DNA of 32,247 nt from Elusimicrobiota bacterium (GTDB lineage: Bacteria > Elusimicrobiota > Elusimicrobia > UBA1565): assembly GCA_016196755.1 (NCBI GenBank), contig JACPXC010000049.1:1-32247 (forward strand). Reading direction: 5' to 3'. This document shows, one piece after another, positions 14,451 through 23,504 of the stretch. Each line of letters opens with the position of its first letter. Position 1 is the first letter of the stretch. The notes beneath the pieces are model-generated. The model was not told the DNA's origin. It ran no database searches and was given only the letters and a program-made list of their open reading frames with translations. A program made the translations under genes and the position numbers.

Positions 14451-15243
14451 GAGGGCCTCCGAGACTGGGGGTCCGCCAGCGGTACTCGAGTTCGCCCGCG
14501 AAGCGGTCGAAGAGCAGGCTGGCGGGGGTGAGCAGGAAGAGCGCGTAGAACAGGGCGTTGGTCCTAAACAGCTTGAACTGGATCGTGAAGGCCAACAGCG
14601 CCGTCAGCGCCGCAAACAGCAGGCGCGCGGGACGCCGCGACGGGATCGTCATCGGGTCGGAGATCATGAAGAAGGTAAACAGCAGGAGGCCCCCGTCCTC
14701 GAGCCGGTGCCCCAGCACCGCCGAGCGCTGACCCAGCCACAAGACGCGCAGCGCGCAGAGGCCCAGGTAGCAGCCGATGAAGGCCCAGCTCACGTCCTGA
14801 CGCAGGGCGCGCTGGACCACCGCGGCCCCCAAGAGCGCCACCCAGCCGGCCAGGATGACGTCGTGCCCCCACTGCCCCGGCGACACCCAGGCCGCGCCGC
14901 TCAAGAGTCCCACGACGACGCCGAAGTTGGCCGGGTTGTAGAGGTGGCGGCCGCGCACGCGCAGGAGGAATTTAGACGACATCGCCGCCGCGGCCAGCAG
15001 GAACGCCAGCCACCAATGCTCGACGCGCAAGAGCAGGCACAGCCCCGTGCAGGTGACGACGGCGCTCTTGTAGCCGTGGCGCTCGAGACCCAGCCTCTTC
15101 AAGAAGAAAGCCTGGGCCAGCAGGCCGCCCGCGTAGGTGGCGGCGAGCTGGGCCGGACCGATCTGAAATCCCCGGAACCAGACGCCGAAGCTCAGGAAGG
15201 AGACGAGGAAGACGATCTGGAACCAGCGCGGGTCGCTTGGCAT
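14404..15243 (-). CDS. Orphan RnfD/NqrB-like membrane protein
   Basis: The 279-residue protein has about nine hydrophobic helices and the RnfD/NqrB signatures RGRHLYNPANFGVVVGLL and FFMISDPMTIPSRR (the family pattern is HxFNPA and (S/T)DPxT). In Rnf and Nqr complexes this subunit carries covalent FMN on a threonine in an SGAT-type motif; here the nearest candidate is SGAAW, with no threonine, so flavinylation is doubtful. No other rnf or nqr genes are present. It is followed by a DUF2330 gene overlapping its last 47 bp and lies 39 bp after aroQ. A stand-alone membrane scaffold is more likely than an ion-pumping subunit. Confidence 0.75.
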   Translation of the reverse strand: MPSDPRWFQIVFLVSFLSFGVWFRGFQIGPAQLAATYAGGLLAQAFFLKRLGLERHGYKSAVVTCTGLCLLLRVEHWWLAFLLAAAAMSSKFLLRVRGRHLYNPANFGVVVGLLSGAAWVSPGQWGHDVILAGWVALLGAAVVQRALRQDVSWAFIGCYLGLCALRVLWLGQRSAVLGHRLEDGGLLLFTFFMISDPMTIPSRRPARLLFAALTALLAFTIQFKLFRTNALFYALFLLTPASLLFDRFAGELEYRWRTPSLGGPHEKPDPAGGALGAPA

Positions 15244-15254
15244 GCGGGGTAGAC

Positions 15255-15270
15255 ACCGGCCGGGGCCGGT
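15255..15270 (-). terminator. Short GC hairpin after aroQ
   Basis: accggc and gccggt form a 6-bp stem with a 4-nt loop in the 39-bp gap between aroQ and the RnfD-like gene. There is no T-tract, so read-through into the next genes is possible. Confidence 0.25.
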
Positions 15271-15282
15271 CCGTTCCCGCGA

Positions 15283-15720
15283 TTAGAGCAAAGAGACCAG
15301 CAGCTTGAGGCCTTCCACGTAGCTCCGCGGGCCCAAGCCGCCGGCCAGGCCGGCCCGCACGCCGTCGAGGACCGACACCGCGCGGAACGGCTCATCCTTG
15401 GCCCTGGCCTTGAGGTCGGAGAGGTGTACCTCGACGCAGGGCTTGGCCACCGCCGCCACCGCGTCGCGCAGCGCCCAGGAGTAGTGCGTGTAGGCGCCGG
15501 GGTTTATCAGCAGGCCGTCGAGCCACTTGCGCCGGGCGTGCAGGAGGTCGATGAGCTCGCCCTCGCCGTTGTTCTGGAAACAGCGGACCGTCGCCCCGAG
15601 GCGGCGCGCTTCGAGGCGGATCATGACGTCGACCTCGCGGAGCGTGGTCCGCCCGTAGATCTCAGGCTCGCGCTCGCCGAGCAGGTTCAGGTTCGGCCCA
15701 TGGAGCACCAGTATGTTCAC
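15283..15720 (-). CDS. aroQ: 3-dehydroquinate dehydratase, type II
   Basis: The enzyme dehydrates 3-dehydroquinate to 3-dehydroshikimate, shikimate pathway step 3. The 145 residues show all type II signatures: LVLHGPNLNLLGERE, CFQNNGEGELID, LINPGAYTHYS with the catalytic region, and EVHLSDL. Usual length is 140-150. The start is GTG in a GTGA overlap with the aroB stop, so it is the last coupled gene of the trp-aro supraoperon. Type II enzymes are dodecameric and unrelated in fold to AroD. Confidence 0.95.
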   Translation of the reverse strand: MNILVLHGPNLNLLGEREPEIYGRTTLREVDVMIRLEARRLGATVRCFQNNGEGELIDLLHARRKWLDGLLINPGAYTHYSWALRDAVAAVAKPCVEVHLSDLKARAKDEPFRAVSVLDGVRAGLAGGLGPRSYVEGLKLLVSLL

Positions 15721-16751
15721 GGCTTCACCCCCAGCGCGGCCAGCACCGCCAGGACCTGCCGCTCGTCGACCGTCTGCGTCCTCAGCGGCCGGGCCAGGCC
15801 TTGGAGCAGGACGAACACCGGCACGCCGCCGCGCGCCTTCTTGTCGCGGGCGAGCAGACGGAAGAGGGCTTTCCCGCGGATGCCGGCCAGGCTCGGGAAC
15901 GGCAGGCGGTCCAGGAGCCGCTCGATCAGAGCCGCCTCCTTGAGAGGCCCCGACAGGAGGACCGCCGCCCGCATCCCGAATGCCACGGCCTCGCCATGGC
16001 GCACGCGGTAGTCCGAGGCCGACTCCAGGGCGTGGCCCAGGGTATGTCCGAAGTTGAGCAGTTCCCGGCGGCCCGAGAAGTCGCGCTCGTCCTCGGCGAC
16101 GATCCCGGCCTTGAGCCGCAGCGAGCGCCCCACCGCCCAGGACAGCGCCGCGCTCTCGCGGCGCTCGAGCAGTCCCCAGCGCCGGTCGAGCTCGCGCGCG
16201 AACGCGGCGTCGAGGACCAAGCCGTACTTGACCACCTCGGCCAGCCCCGAGCGGTAGTCGCGCTCCGGCAATGTCTTGAGCGTCCCCACGTCGGCTACCG
16301 CCGCGTCGGGCTGATGGAAGGCCCCCACGGCGTTCTTGGCGCCGGGAAGGTTCACCGCCGTCTTGCCGCCCAGACAGGAGTCGGCCTGGGCGAGGAGCGT
16401 CGTCGGGACCTGGACGAGCGGCACCCCGCGCATCCAGGTCGCCGCGGCGAACCCCGCCGCGTCGCCTACCGTGCCGCCGCCCAAGGCGACGACGGGGTCG
16501 CGGCGCTCGTGGCCGGTCTTAAGGAGGAAGTCCCAGAGCCGCGCCACCGAGGCCAAAGACTTCGCGGTCTCGCCGCGCGGCAGGACGAACAGCGGCGCCT
16601 CCCAACCCGCCTTGCGGAAGGCGGCGGCCAGCCGCCGGCCCAGGGTCCCGGCCAGGGCCGAGTCGGTGACGAGCGTCGCGCGCCGGCGCTTGGAGCGCAG
16701 GATCGACGGCAGCCGCTCCAGGAGTCCGCTCCCCACGTAGACGTCGGTCAC
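15717..16751 (-). CDS. aroB: 3-dehydroquinate synthase
   Basis: AroB converts DAHP to 3-dehydroquinate using NAD and a divalent metal (step 2). Signatures include VVALGGGTVGDAAGFAAATWMRG (NAD site), QVPTTLLAQADSCLGGKTAVN, the metal-site glutamate in LAEVVKYG, and the two metal histidines in NFGHTLGHALE and RHGEAVAFGM. The length of 344 is typical. Start GTG 16751 overlaps the aroK stop and the stop overlaps the aroQ GTG, both as GTGA. Confidence 0.95.
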   Translation of the reverse strand: MTDVYVGSGLLERLPSILRSKRRRATLVTDSALAGTLGRRLAAAFRKAGWEAPLFVLPRGETAKSLASVARLWDFLLKTGHERRDPVVALGGGTVGDAAGFAAATWMRGVPLVQVPTTLLAQADSCLGGKTAVNLPGAKNAVGAFHQPDAAVADVGTLKTLPERDYRSGLAEVVKYGLVLDAAFARELDRRWGLLERRESAALSWAVGRSLRLKAGIVAEDERDFSGRRELLNFGHTLGHALESASDYRVRHGEAVAFGMRAAVLLSGPLKEAALIERLLDRLPFPSLAGIRGKALFRLLARDKKARGGVPVFVLLQGLARPLRTQTVDERQVLAVLAALGVKP

Positions 16752-17257
16752 TCGCGCCCCTTGAGGCGCGCGGCCAGGCGGCGCGCCACGGCCTCGGGCG
16801 TCCCGCGGTCGGAGCGCACCACCAACGCGGCGGCCTTGGCGTAGAGCGCGCGGCGCTTGGAAAACAGCGCCCGGCCGCCGGAGAGCAGCGGCCGCTTGGC
16901 CGCCCCGCCCTCTCCCGCCGCGCGCTTGGCGCTGGCCGCGTAGGAGGCCTGGAGCCAGACCACCGTGCCGCTGCGGCGCATGAGGGCCCGGTTGGCCGGC
17001 CGCGTCACCGCCCCGCCGCCCACCGCCACGACCGCTCTCGGCACCCGCGCGGCGCGGGCCAGGGCCCGGGCCTCGCGGCGCCGGAAGCCCTCCTCGCCCT
17101 CGGCCGCGAAGATGCGCGCCACCGGACGCCGCGCCAGCGCCATGACCAGGGCGTCGGTGTCGACGAACGGGCGTCCCTCGAGGCGGGCCAGGGCCTTGCC
17201 GACGCTGGTCTTGCCCGCGGCCATGTAGCCGACGAGGAAGACCCTAGGGCCTGCCAT
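16748..17257 (-). CDS. aroK: Shikimate kinase
   Basis: The enzyme phosphorylates shikimate at the 3-OH (step 5). The P-loop is GYMAAGKT at residues 10-17, FVDTDAL carries the shikimate-binding aspartate, and VVAVGGGAV is the GGG substrate loop. RPLL supplies the lid arginine. At 169 residues it is standard. Its ATG lies 14 bases inside the aroC 3' end. Confidence 0.93.
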   Translation of the reverse strand: MAGPRVFLVGYMAAGKTSVGKALARLEGRPFVDTDALVMALARRPVARIFAAEGEEGFRRREARALARAARVPRAVVAVGGGAVTRPANRALMRRSGTVVWLQASYAASAKRAAGEGGAAKRPLLSGGRALFSKRRALYAKAAALVVRSDRGTPEAVARRLAARLKGRE

Positions 17258-18398
17258 AGTGCTCCTTGAGCTCGGCCAACGAGTCGCCGCCGTATTTCAC
17301 GAGGACGTGGTCGGCCAGCACCAGGCAGACCAGGGACTCGGCGATGACGGCCCCGGCCGGGACGGCGCAGGCGTCGGAGCGCTCGATATGGGCCGCGGCG
17401 TCGGTCTTGGCCTCGAGGTCGACCGAGGGCAGGGGGTTCATGAGCGTGGCGATCGGCTTCATCGCCGCGCGCACGATGAGCGGCTCGCCGGTCGACACCC
17501 CGGCGTCGATGCCGCCCGAGCGGTTGGTCTTGCGCACGACCTTGGTCTTGTCCTTGTTCCAGTAGAGGGCGTCGTGCACCTCGGAGCCGCGCTGGGAGGC
17601 GCCCGAAAATCCCATGCCGACCTCCACGCCCTTGACCGCGTTGAGGCTCATGAGCGACGCGGCCAGGTCGGCCTCGAGCCGGCGGTCCCATTGCGCATAG
17701 GAGCCGAGGCCCACCGGCAAGCCGGTGGCTATCACCTCGAAGACCCCGCCCAGCGTATCGCCGGCGGCCTTGGCCGCGTCGATGGCCCCCACCATGCCCG
17801 CTTCGGCGGCCTTGCCGAGACAGCGCACCGGCGAGGCGTCGGCGCGCTTAGACAGCGCCGCCCCGGAGAGCGCCGGCGGGGGGCTGTCGTCGGCCACGCC
17901 GCCGATGGCGGCGACCCGGCTGCCCACGGTGATCTCGAGCTCGCCCAAGAGCCGGCGCGCGGCGGTGCCAAGCGCCACGCGCATCGCGGTCTCTCGCGCG
18001 CTGGCGCGCTCGAGCGCGTCGCGCATGTCGGCCAAGCGGTACTTGAGCCTGCCGACGAGGTCCGCGTGCCCGGGGCGCGGGATGCGCACCGCGCGCTTGG
18101 CCGGGGCCGTGGAGGCCGACACGCGCATGACCTCTTCCCAGACCTTGAAGTCCTTGTTGACGATCTGCAGGGCCAGCGGTCCGCCGGTGGTCTTGCCGCG
18201 GCGCACGCCGCCCAGGATGTCGACGGCGTCGTCCTCGATCTTCATGCGCCCGCCGCGTCCGTGCCCGCGCCGGCGGCGCGCCGCCTGCTCGGCCAGGTCC
18301 TGGAGCGCGAGCGGCAGGCCGGCGGGCAGGCCCTCGAGGATCCCGGTCAGGGCCGGGCCGTGCGACTCACCGGCGGTCAAGAAGCGAAGGATCCTCAT
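17244..18398 (-). CDS. aroC: Chorismate synthase
   Basis: AroC removes phosphate from EPSP to give chorismate, using reduced FMN (step 7). From ATG 18398 the protein has 384 residues and begins MRILRFLTAGESHGPALTGI, with the GESHG signature. RRRRGHGRGGRMKIEDD, ASARETAMRVALG, and the late RSGGIDAGVSTGEP with MKPIATLMNPLPSVD are also diagnostic. A longer open frame runs upstream inside aroE but lacks family match. The start overlaps the aroE stop (ATGA). Confidence 0.95.
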   Translation of the reverse strand: MRILRFLTAGESHGPALTGILEGLPAGLPLALQDLAEQAARRRRGHGRGGRMKIEDDAVDILGGVRRGKTTGGPLALQIVNKDFKVWEEVMRVSASTAPAKRAVRIPRPGHADLVGRLKYRLADMRDALERASARETAMRVALGTAARRLLGELEITVGSRVAAIGGVADDSPPPALSGAALSKRADASPVRCLGKAAEAGMVGAIDAAKAAGDTLGGVFEVIATGLPVGLGSYAQWDRRLEADLAASLMSLNAVKGVEVGMGFSGASQRGSEVHDALYWNKDKTKVVRKTNRSGGIDAGVSTGEPLIVRAAMKPIATLMNPLPSVDLEAKTDAAAHIERSDACAVPAGAVIAESLVCLVLADHVLVKYGGDSLAELKEHYGRP

Positions 18399-19219
18399 GG
18401 GACGGCCTCCAGGTCGGCTAAAGCGGCGGCGACGGCGTCCTCGGGCAGGGTCTCGCCGAAGAAGAGCCGCCAGGTCAGCGCGGCCTGGCGCACCAGCATC
18501 CCGAGGCCCCCCAAGGTCCGCGCCCCGCCGGCGCGCGCCTGGGCGAGGAACGGGGTCTCCTTGGGCCGGTAGCCCAGGTCCACCGCCCAGGAGTCGGGAC
18601 GGAACGCCGTCCCCGCCCGCAGCGGCGAGGTTTCGGCGAAACCCGCCGAGGTGGCGTTGACGATCAGGTCGAAGGCGGAGAGCTCGGCGGCGGCGTCGCT
18701 CAAGGTCCCGGCCGAGACCCCGAAACGCCGGCTCAGGGCCTGGGCGCGCTCGGCCCCGCGGTTGTACACGGCCACCTCGGCGGCCCCGGCGCGGCGCAGG
18801 GCGGCCACCGCGGCCGCCGCGGCCCCTCCCGCGCCGAGCACGGCGGCGCGGATGCCGAAGGACGGCGCGCCGGCCGCGGCCAGGCTGTCGAGGAAGCCTT
18901 GGACGTCGGTGTTGTGGGCCAGGACGCGGCCGTCGACGAAAAGCAGGACGTTGGCCGCCCCCGGCTGGTCGACCGAAGGGTCGCACTCGTCGGCCAGCTG
19001 GGCGGCGCGCTCCTTGTGCGGGGCGGTGACGTTCCAGCCCAGCCAGGGCCCGTCGGCGCGCGCGTAGCTCAGGGTCTCGGAAAAGGCGGCGGCCGTCACC
19101 TTCAGCGGCTCGTAGGCCAGCTCCCGCCCGCGCGCCTTGGCCCAGAGGCCGAACAGGCGCGGCGAGAGCGAGTGGGCGACGGGGTCGCCGACCACCGCCG
19201 CGCGCAGAAGAGAGCTCAT
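18395..19219 (-). CDS. aroE: Shikimate dehydrogenase
   Basis: The enzyme reduces 3-dehydroshikimate to shikimate with NADPH (step 4). Motifs visible in its 274 residues are GDPVAHSLSPRLF, NVTAPHKE with the catalytic lysine, NTDVQGFLDSL with the catalytic aspartate, GAGGAAAAAV for NADP binding, and GLGMLVRQAA near the C-terminus. The usual NT in the GA(A/V)NT segment is NV here (GAANVL), a mild variation. Both ends overlap neighbours by ATGA. Confidence 0.93.
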   Translation of the reverse strand: MSSLLRAAVVGDPVAHSLSPRLFGLWAKARGRELAYEPLKVTAAAFSETLSYARADGPWLGWNVTAPHKERAAQLADECDPSVDQPGAANVLLFVDGRVLAHNTDVQGFLDSLAAAGAPSFGIRAAVLGAGGAAAAAVAALRRAGAAEVAVYNRGAERAQALSRRFGVSAGTLSDAAAELSAFDLIVNATSAGFAETSPLRAGTAFRPDSWAVDLGYRPKETPFLAQARAGGARTLGGLGMLVRQAALTWRLFFGETLPEDAVAAALADLEAVP

Positions 19220-20499
19220 GCCCCGAGCCCCTTCACGTCGTCGAAGAACGACGGATAGGAGACCGCCGCGCAGTCGGCGTCGGAGAGCTCCACCGGACCC
19301 GCCCCGGCCAGCGCCGCCACCGCGGAGGCCATGGCCAGGCGGTGGTCGCCCAGGGTCTCGACCCGGCCCGGGCGCCAGCGCGCGGGGCCGGCGACGACCA
19401 GGGCGTCGCCGTCGACGCGCGCCGAAGCGCCCAGCGCGGTCAGCGCGGCCGCCGTCCCGGCCAGGCGGTCGGACTCCTTCACGCGCAGCTCGGCCAAGCC
19501 CTCCAGCCGGCTCTCGCCGTCGGCGAAGGCGCAGAGCACGGCTAAGAGCGGGACCTCGTCGACGAGGCCGGGGACGCGCGCGGCGTCGAGCCAGCAGGGC
19601 TTCAAGCGCCCATGGGCCGCCGTCACGTCGCCCACGACCTCGCGGCCGTGCAGGCCGCCGCGCTCCCAGGACACCGGCGCGCCCATCTCGCGCAGGGCCT
19701 CGAAGAATCCCAAGCGCGTCGGGTTGAGCAGCACCTCGCGGATGATGAGCCGCGAGCCCGGCACGAGGACCGCCGCCGCGGCGAGGAAGGCCGCCGAGGA
19801 CGGGTCGCCCGGCACGGTCATGGCCTTGCCCGAGCGCAGGGCCCCAGGCCGCACCGTCACGCGTCCATCGTCGCTGCGGCAGTCCGCGCCCAGGAAGGCC
19901 AGCATGAGCTCGGTATGGTCGCGCGTGCCGAAAGGGTCTTCCACCGTGGTCTCGCCGTCGGCGTAGAGCCCGGCCAAAAGCAGGGCGGTCTTGACCTGGG
20001 CGCTGGCCACCGGCAGGCGGTAGCTGGCCCCCTTGAGCGGGCGCCGGCCGCGCAGGCGCACCGGGGCGTGGCCCTCGGAGAGCGTGATGTCGGCGCCCAT
20101 CGCGCGCAGCGGCGCGGCCACGCGCTCCATCGGACGGCGCGACAGCGAGGCGTCGCCGGTCAGCTCGGACTCGAAGGGCTGGCCCGCGAGCACGCCCATG
20201 AGAAAGCGCATCGTCGACCCGGAGTTGCCGCAGTCGAGCGCGCGCGCCGGGGCCTTGAGGCCGGCCGCGCCGGCGCCGTGGACGGCGAGGAAGCGCCCGC
20301 CCTCCTCGAAGCGCACCCCGAGGGCCTCGAGGCAGGAGCGCGTCGAGCGCACGTCCTGGCCGTCGGAGAGCCCGCGCACGTTGAGCGTGCCCTCGGCCAA
20401 CGCGCCCAAGAGCAGGGCGCGGTGCCCGATCGACTTGTCGCCCGGCACCGACGCCGAGCCCCAGAGCGGGCCGGCGGCGCGGGCGACCGTGCGGCTCAC
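19216..20499 (-). CDS. aroA: EPSP synthase (3-phosphoshikimate 1-carboxyvinyltransferase)
   Basis: AroA condenses shikimate-3-phosphate with PEP (step 6). The start GTG 20499 gives 427 residues. Signatures are SVPGDKSIGHRALLLGALAEG, LDCGNSGSTMRFLMGVLAG, GDASLSRRPM, ELRVKESDRL and GDHRLAMA. The GNSG(S/T)TMR form is typical of the Gram-positive-type enzymes more than of the enteric type; no sensitivity claim is made. GTG overlaps the aroF stop as GTGA and the stop overlaps aroE as ATGA. A longer upstream frame lies inside aroF and was rejected. Confidence 0.95.
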   Translation of the reverse strand: MSRTVARAAGPLWGSASVPGDKSIGHRALLLGALAEGTLNVRGLSDGQDVRSTRSCLEALGVRFEEGGRFLAVHGAGAAGLKAPARALDCGNSGSTMRFLMGVLAGQPFESELTGDASLSRRPMERVAAPLRAMGADITLSEGHAPVRLRGRRPLKGASYRLPVASAQVKTALLLAGLYADGETTVEDPFGTRDHTELMLAFLGADCRSDDGRVTVRPGALRSGKAMTVPGDPSSAAFLAAAAVLVPGSRLIIREVLLNPTRLGFFEALREMGAPVSWERGGLHGREVVGDVTAAHGRLKPCWLDAARVPGLVDEVPLLAVLCAFADGESRLEGLAELRVKESDRLAGTAAALTALGASARVDGDALVVAGPARWRPGRVETLGDHRLAMASAVAALAGAGPVELSDADCAAVSYPSFFDDVKGLGA

Positions 20500-21512
20500 A
20501 GCGTGTACCCCAGAACGCCCCCGAGCTTCTTGAGCGTCTCGACGAGCTCGGCGAACACCTCGGGCGGCATGGCCTGCGGACCGTCGCAGAGCGCCTCGTC
20601 GGGCCGGTCGTGGACCTCGATGATGACGCCGTGGGCCCCGACGGCCGCCGCGGCCCGGGCCAGCGGCACGACCTTGTCGCGCACCCCGGTGCCGTGGCTG
20701 GGGTCGACCATGACCGGCAGGTGGGAGAGCTTCTGCGCCACCGGGACGGCGTTCAAGTCCAGGGTGTTGCGGGTATGGCTCGAGAAGGTGCGGATGCCGC
20801 GTTCGCAGAGGATGATGCGGGCGTTGCCCTCGGCCAGCAGATATTCGGCCGACTGCAGCCACTCGTCGACCGTGGCCGAGAGTCCGCGTTTGAGGAGGAC
20901 CGGCTTGTCGAGCTTGCCGGCCTCGCGCAGGAGCGAGAAGTTCTGCATGTTGCGCGCCCCGATCTGCACGACGTCGGCGTACTTGTAGACCAGCTCGAGC
21001 GAGGCGGGGTCGAGCGCCTCGCTGACGACCGGCAGGCCGGTCTCGGCGCGCGCCTCGGCCAGGATCTTGAGCCCTTCCTCGCCCAGGCCCTGGAACGCGT
21101 AGGGCGAGGTGCGCGGCTTGAAGGCCCCGCCGCGCAGGACGTGCGCCCCGGCCTTTTTTACCAGGCGCGCGATGCGCAGGGTCTGCTCGCGGCTCTCCAC
21201 CGCGCAGGGCCCGGCCATGACGATGAAGCGCCCGGCGCCGACGCTCAGGCCCGGGCTGATCTCGACGGCGGTGTCCGGGCTCTTGAAGTCGCGCCCGGCC
21301 AGCTTGTACGACTTCGTGACCGGGATGGCCTGCTTGACGCCGGGCAAAGACTCGAAGACGCGCGGGTCGAGCGGGCCGGCGTTGCCGGTGACGCCGATGG
21401 CCGTGCCGTGCTCGCCCGGGATGATGTGGGGTTTATAGCCCAGCGCCGAGACGCGCGCGACGACCCCGTCGAGCTGCTCTTTGGAATGGTCCGGGCCCAG
21501 GATGATCAGCAT
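20496..21512 (-). CDS. aroF: DAHP synthase, type I-beta with N-terminal ACT-like domain
   Basis: The enzyme makes DAHP from PEP and erythrose-4-phosphate (step 1). Residues 1-70 form the small ferredoxin/ACT-like regulatory domain seen in Thermotoga-type enzymes, where it mediates inhibition by aromatic amino acids. The catalytic barrel shows FIVMAGPCAVES, RGGAFKPRTSPYAFQG, QIGARNMQNF, LLKRGLSAT, CERGIRTF and DPSHGTG. Length is 338, as in the T. maritima protein. The effector specificity cannot be read from sequence. It sits at the trp/aro boundary, with its start overlapping the trpA 3' end by 7 bp, so the pathway entry enzyme is tied to Trp gene expression. Confidence 0.95.
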   Translation of the reverse strand: MLIILGPDHSKEQLDGVVARVSALGYKPHIIPGEHGTAIGVTGNAGPLDPRVFESLPGVKQAIPVTKSYKLAGRDFKSPDTAVEISPGLSVGAGRFIVMAGPCAVESREQTLRIARLVKKAGAHVLRGGAFKPRTSPYAFQGLGEEGLKILAEARAETGLPVVSEALDPASLELVYKYADVVQIGARNMQNFSLLREAGKLDKPVLLKRGLSATVDEWLQSAEYLLAEGNARIILCERGIRTFSSHTRNTLDLNAVPVAQKLSHLPVMVDPSHGTGVRDKVVPLARAAAAVGAHGVIIEVHDRPDEALCDGPQAMPPEVFAELVETLKKLGGVLGYTL

Positions 21513-22321
21513 GACGTCCTCCTCATCGCCGCGGCCAAGGCGGCCGCGGCCGTCCCGAGGGCGCGTCCGTTCGCCTCGGGGTCCGTCCCTTCCAAAAGCC
21601 GCACCAAGGCGCTGCCGACGATGACGCCGTCGGCGAGCTTGGCCGCCGCCGCGGCCTGCTCGGGCGTCGAGACCCCGAAGCCCACCGCCACCGGCAAGGC
21701 GCCCGCCGCCCTCTTGAAGCGCGCCAGGTCGTCGCCGAGCCCGGCGTCTAGCGCGGCCGAGGTCCCGGTGACGCCGAGCCGGGCCACGCAATAGAGGAAC
21801 CCGCTCGAGGCCGCCGCCGCCGCGGCCAGGCGCTCGGCGCTCGTCGTCGGCGCGGCGAGGAATATCGTGCCCAAGCCCGCGGCCCGGCAGGCCGCCGCGG
21901 GCTCGGCGGACTCCTCGACCGGGACGTCGACTAAGAGCACCCCGTCTACCCCGGCCGCCGCGGCTCGACGCACGAAGGACTCCCAACCCATGGCCGCGGC
22001 GGGGTTCGCGTAGGTGAAGAGGACCAGGGGCAGGGCGAAGCCCTCGGCGCGCTTGGCCGTCACCAGGGTCAGGACCCCGGCCAAGGTGGCGCCGCCGGCC
22101 AGGGCGCGCTCCGCCGAGCGCTGGTTGACCGGGCCGTCGGCCACCGGGTCGGAAAACGGCACGCCCAGTTCGATGACGTCGGCCCCGGCCGCGGCTAGGG
22201 CGTCGAGGTAGCGCCCGGTCCACTCCAGGGTCGGGTCCCCGGCGGTGAGGTAGGGCACGAAGGCCGAGCGGCCGTCGGCCGCGGCCTTCTTGAACGCCGC
22301 CTCGAGCCGCTCCTTAGCCAC
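21506..22321 (-). CDS. trpA: Tryptophan synthase alpha subunit
   Basis: TrpA cleaves indole-3-glycerol phosphate and passes indole to TrpB. The start GTG 22321 gives 271 residues. The catalytic glutamate and aspartate are E51 ([11 protein letters not shown]) and D62 (PVADGP); the flexible loop is GVTGTSAAL, and GFGVSTPEQ and GVIVGSALV bind phosphate. The GTG lies eight bases inside the trpB end. A longer upstream frame within trpB is spurious. Confidence 0.95.
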   Translation of the reverse strand: MAKERLEAAFKKAAADGRSAFVPYLTAGDPTLEWTGRYLDALAAAGADVIELGVPFSDPVADGPVNQRSAERALAGGATLAGVLTLVTAKRAEGFALPLVLFTYANPAAAMGWESFVRRAAAAGVDGVLLVDVPVEESAEPAAACRAAGLGTIFLAAPTTSAERLAAAAAASSGFLYCVARLGVTGTSAALDAGLGDDLARFKRAAGALPVAVGFGVSTPEQAAAAAKLADGVIVGSALVRLLEGTDPEANGRALGTAAAALAAAMRRTSC

Positions 22322-23504
22322 CCGAGGCCTCGCGCGCGCGGCGCACCGAGTCGACGTCCTTGTCGCCGCGGCCGGAGAGGTTGAGGACGACGACCTTGCC
22401 CTTGTAGGCGGCGGCCTCGCGGCATAGCCAGGCCACGGCATGGGCGCTCTCAAGGGCCGGCAGGATGCCCTCTTCGCGGGCCAGACGGTCGAAGGCGTCC
22501 AGCGCCTCAACGTCGGAGACCGACTCGTAGCGCGCCCGTCCGCTCTCGGCCAGATCGGCATGCTGGGGCCCCACCGCCGGGTAGTCGAGGCCGGCCGAGA
22601 CGCTGTGCGTCTCGCGCACCTGGCCGTGGGCGTCCTGCAGGAGCATCGTGAACGTACCGTGGAGGATTCCCGGGGCGCCGCCGCCGGGCCCCGCGGCGAA
22701 GCGCGCCGCGTGCCGGCCGGGCTCAAGACCCGTGCCGCCGGCCTCGACGCCGACCAGTTCGACGGCGGGGTCGCTCAAAAATCCCGAGAATAGGCCGATC
22801 GCGTTTGACCCGCCTCCGACGCAGGCCAGCGCCAGGTCGGGCAGGCGGCCGGCCTGGGCGCGCACCTGAGCACGCGCCTCCCAGCCGATGCAGGCGTGGA
22901 AATCCCGGACCATGCTCGGGAACGGATGCGGCCCCAGGGCCGAGCCGAGGACGTAGTGGGTGGTCTTGACGCTGCCCGCCCAGTCGCGCATGGCCTCGTT
23001 GACGGCGTCTTTAAGCGTGCGCGAGCCCGAGTCCACCGAGCGCACCTCGGCGCCCAAGAGCCTCATGCGGAAGACGTTCAGGGCCTGGCGCTCCATGTCG
23101 ACGGCACCCATGTAGACGACGCAGGTCAGCCCGAGCTTGGCCGCCGCGGTGGCGGTGGCCACGCCGTGCTGGCCGGCCCCGGTCTCGGCGATGACGCGGG
23201 TCTTGCCCATGCGCTTGGCGAGCAGGCACTGCCCCACCGAGTTGTTGATCTTATGCGCCCCGGTATGGGCCAGGTCCTCGCGCTTGAGATAGAGCTCGAG
23301 CCCGAGGCTTCCCCCGAGCTTGGCGGCCTTGGTCAGCGGCGTGGGGCGGCCGACGAAATCCTTGAGCAGGGCCGAAAGCTCGGCCTGAAACGACGGCTCG
23401 GCCTTGAAGAGCTCGTAGGCCGCCTCGAGCTCCAGGAGCGGCCCCATCAGGGTCTCGGGGGCGTAGCGTCCGCCGAAGCGCCCGAAGCGTCCCGTGCCGC
23501 TCAC
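22314..23504 (-). CDS. trpB: Tryptophan synthase beta subunit
   Basis: TrpB is the PLP enzyme joining indole and serine. The start GTG 23504 gives 396 residues beginning [19 protein letters not shown]. The PLP lysine is K85 in [32 protein letters not shown] and [14 protein letters not shown] are TrpB1-type signatures. It starts in a GTGA overlap with the trpCF stop and is coupled to trpA, as expected for an alpha2-beta2 complex. Confidence 0.95.
   Translation of the reverse strand: MSGTGRFGRFGGRYAPETLMGPLLELEAAYELFKAEPSFQAELSALLKDFVGRPTPLTKAAKLGGSLGLELYLKREDLAHTGAHKINNSVGQCLLAKRMGKTRVIAETGAGQHGVATATAAAKLGLTCVVYMGAVDMERQALNVFRMRLLGAEVRSVDSGSRTLKDAVNEAMRDWAGSVKTTHYVLGSALGPHPFPSMVRDFHACIGWEARAQVRAQAGRLPDLALACVGGGSNAIGLFSGFLSDPAVELVGVEAGGTGLEPGRHAARFAAGPGGGAPGILHGTFTMLLQDAHGQVRETHSVSAGLDYPAVGPQHADLAESGRARYESVSDVEALDAFDRLAREEGILPALESAHAVAWLCREAAAYKGKVVVLNLSGRGDKDVDSVRRAREASGG

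Noticed and set aside
14287-15252. 321-codon plus-strand frame opposite the RnfD-like gene
   Set aside because: Gln/Glu/His-rich antisense translation without motifs; the minus-strand protein has clear membrane helices and family signatures.
18399-18986. N-terminal extension of aroC, giving 580 codons
   Set aside because: The extension is Arg/Gly/Pro-rich antiframe of aroE; MRILRFLTAGESHG at 18398 is the canonical AroC start.
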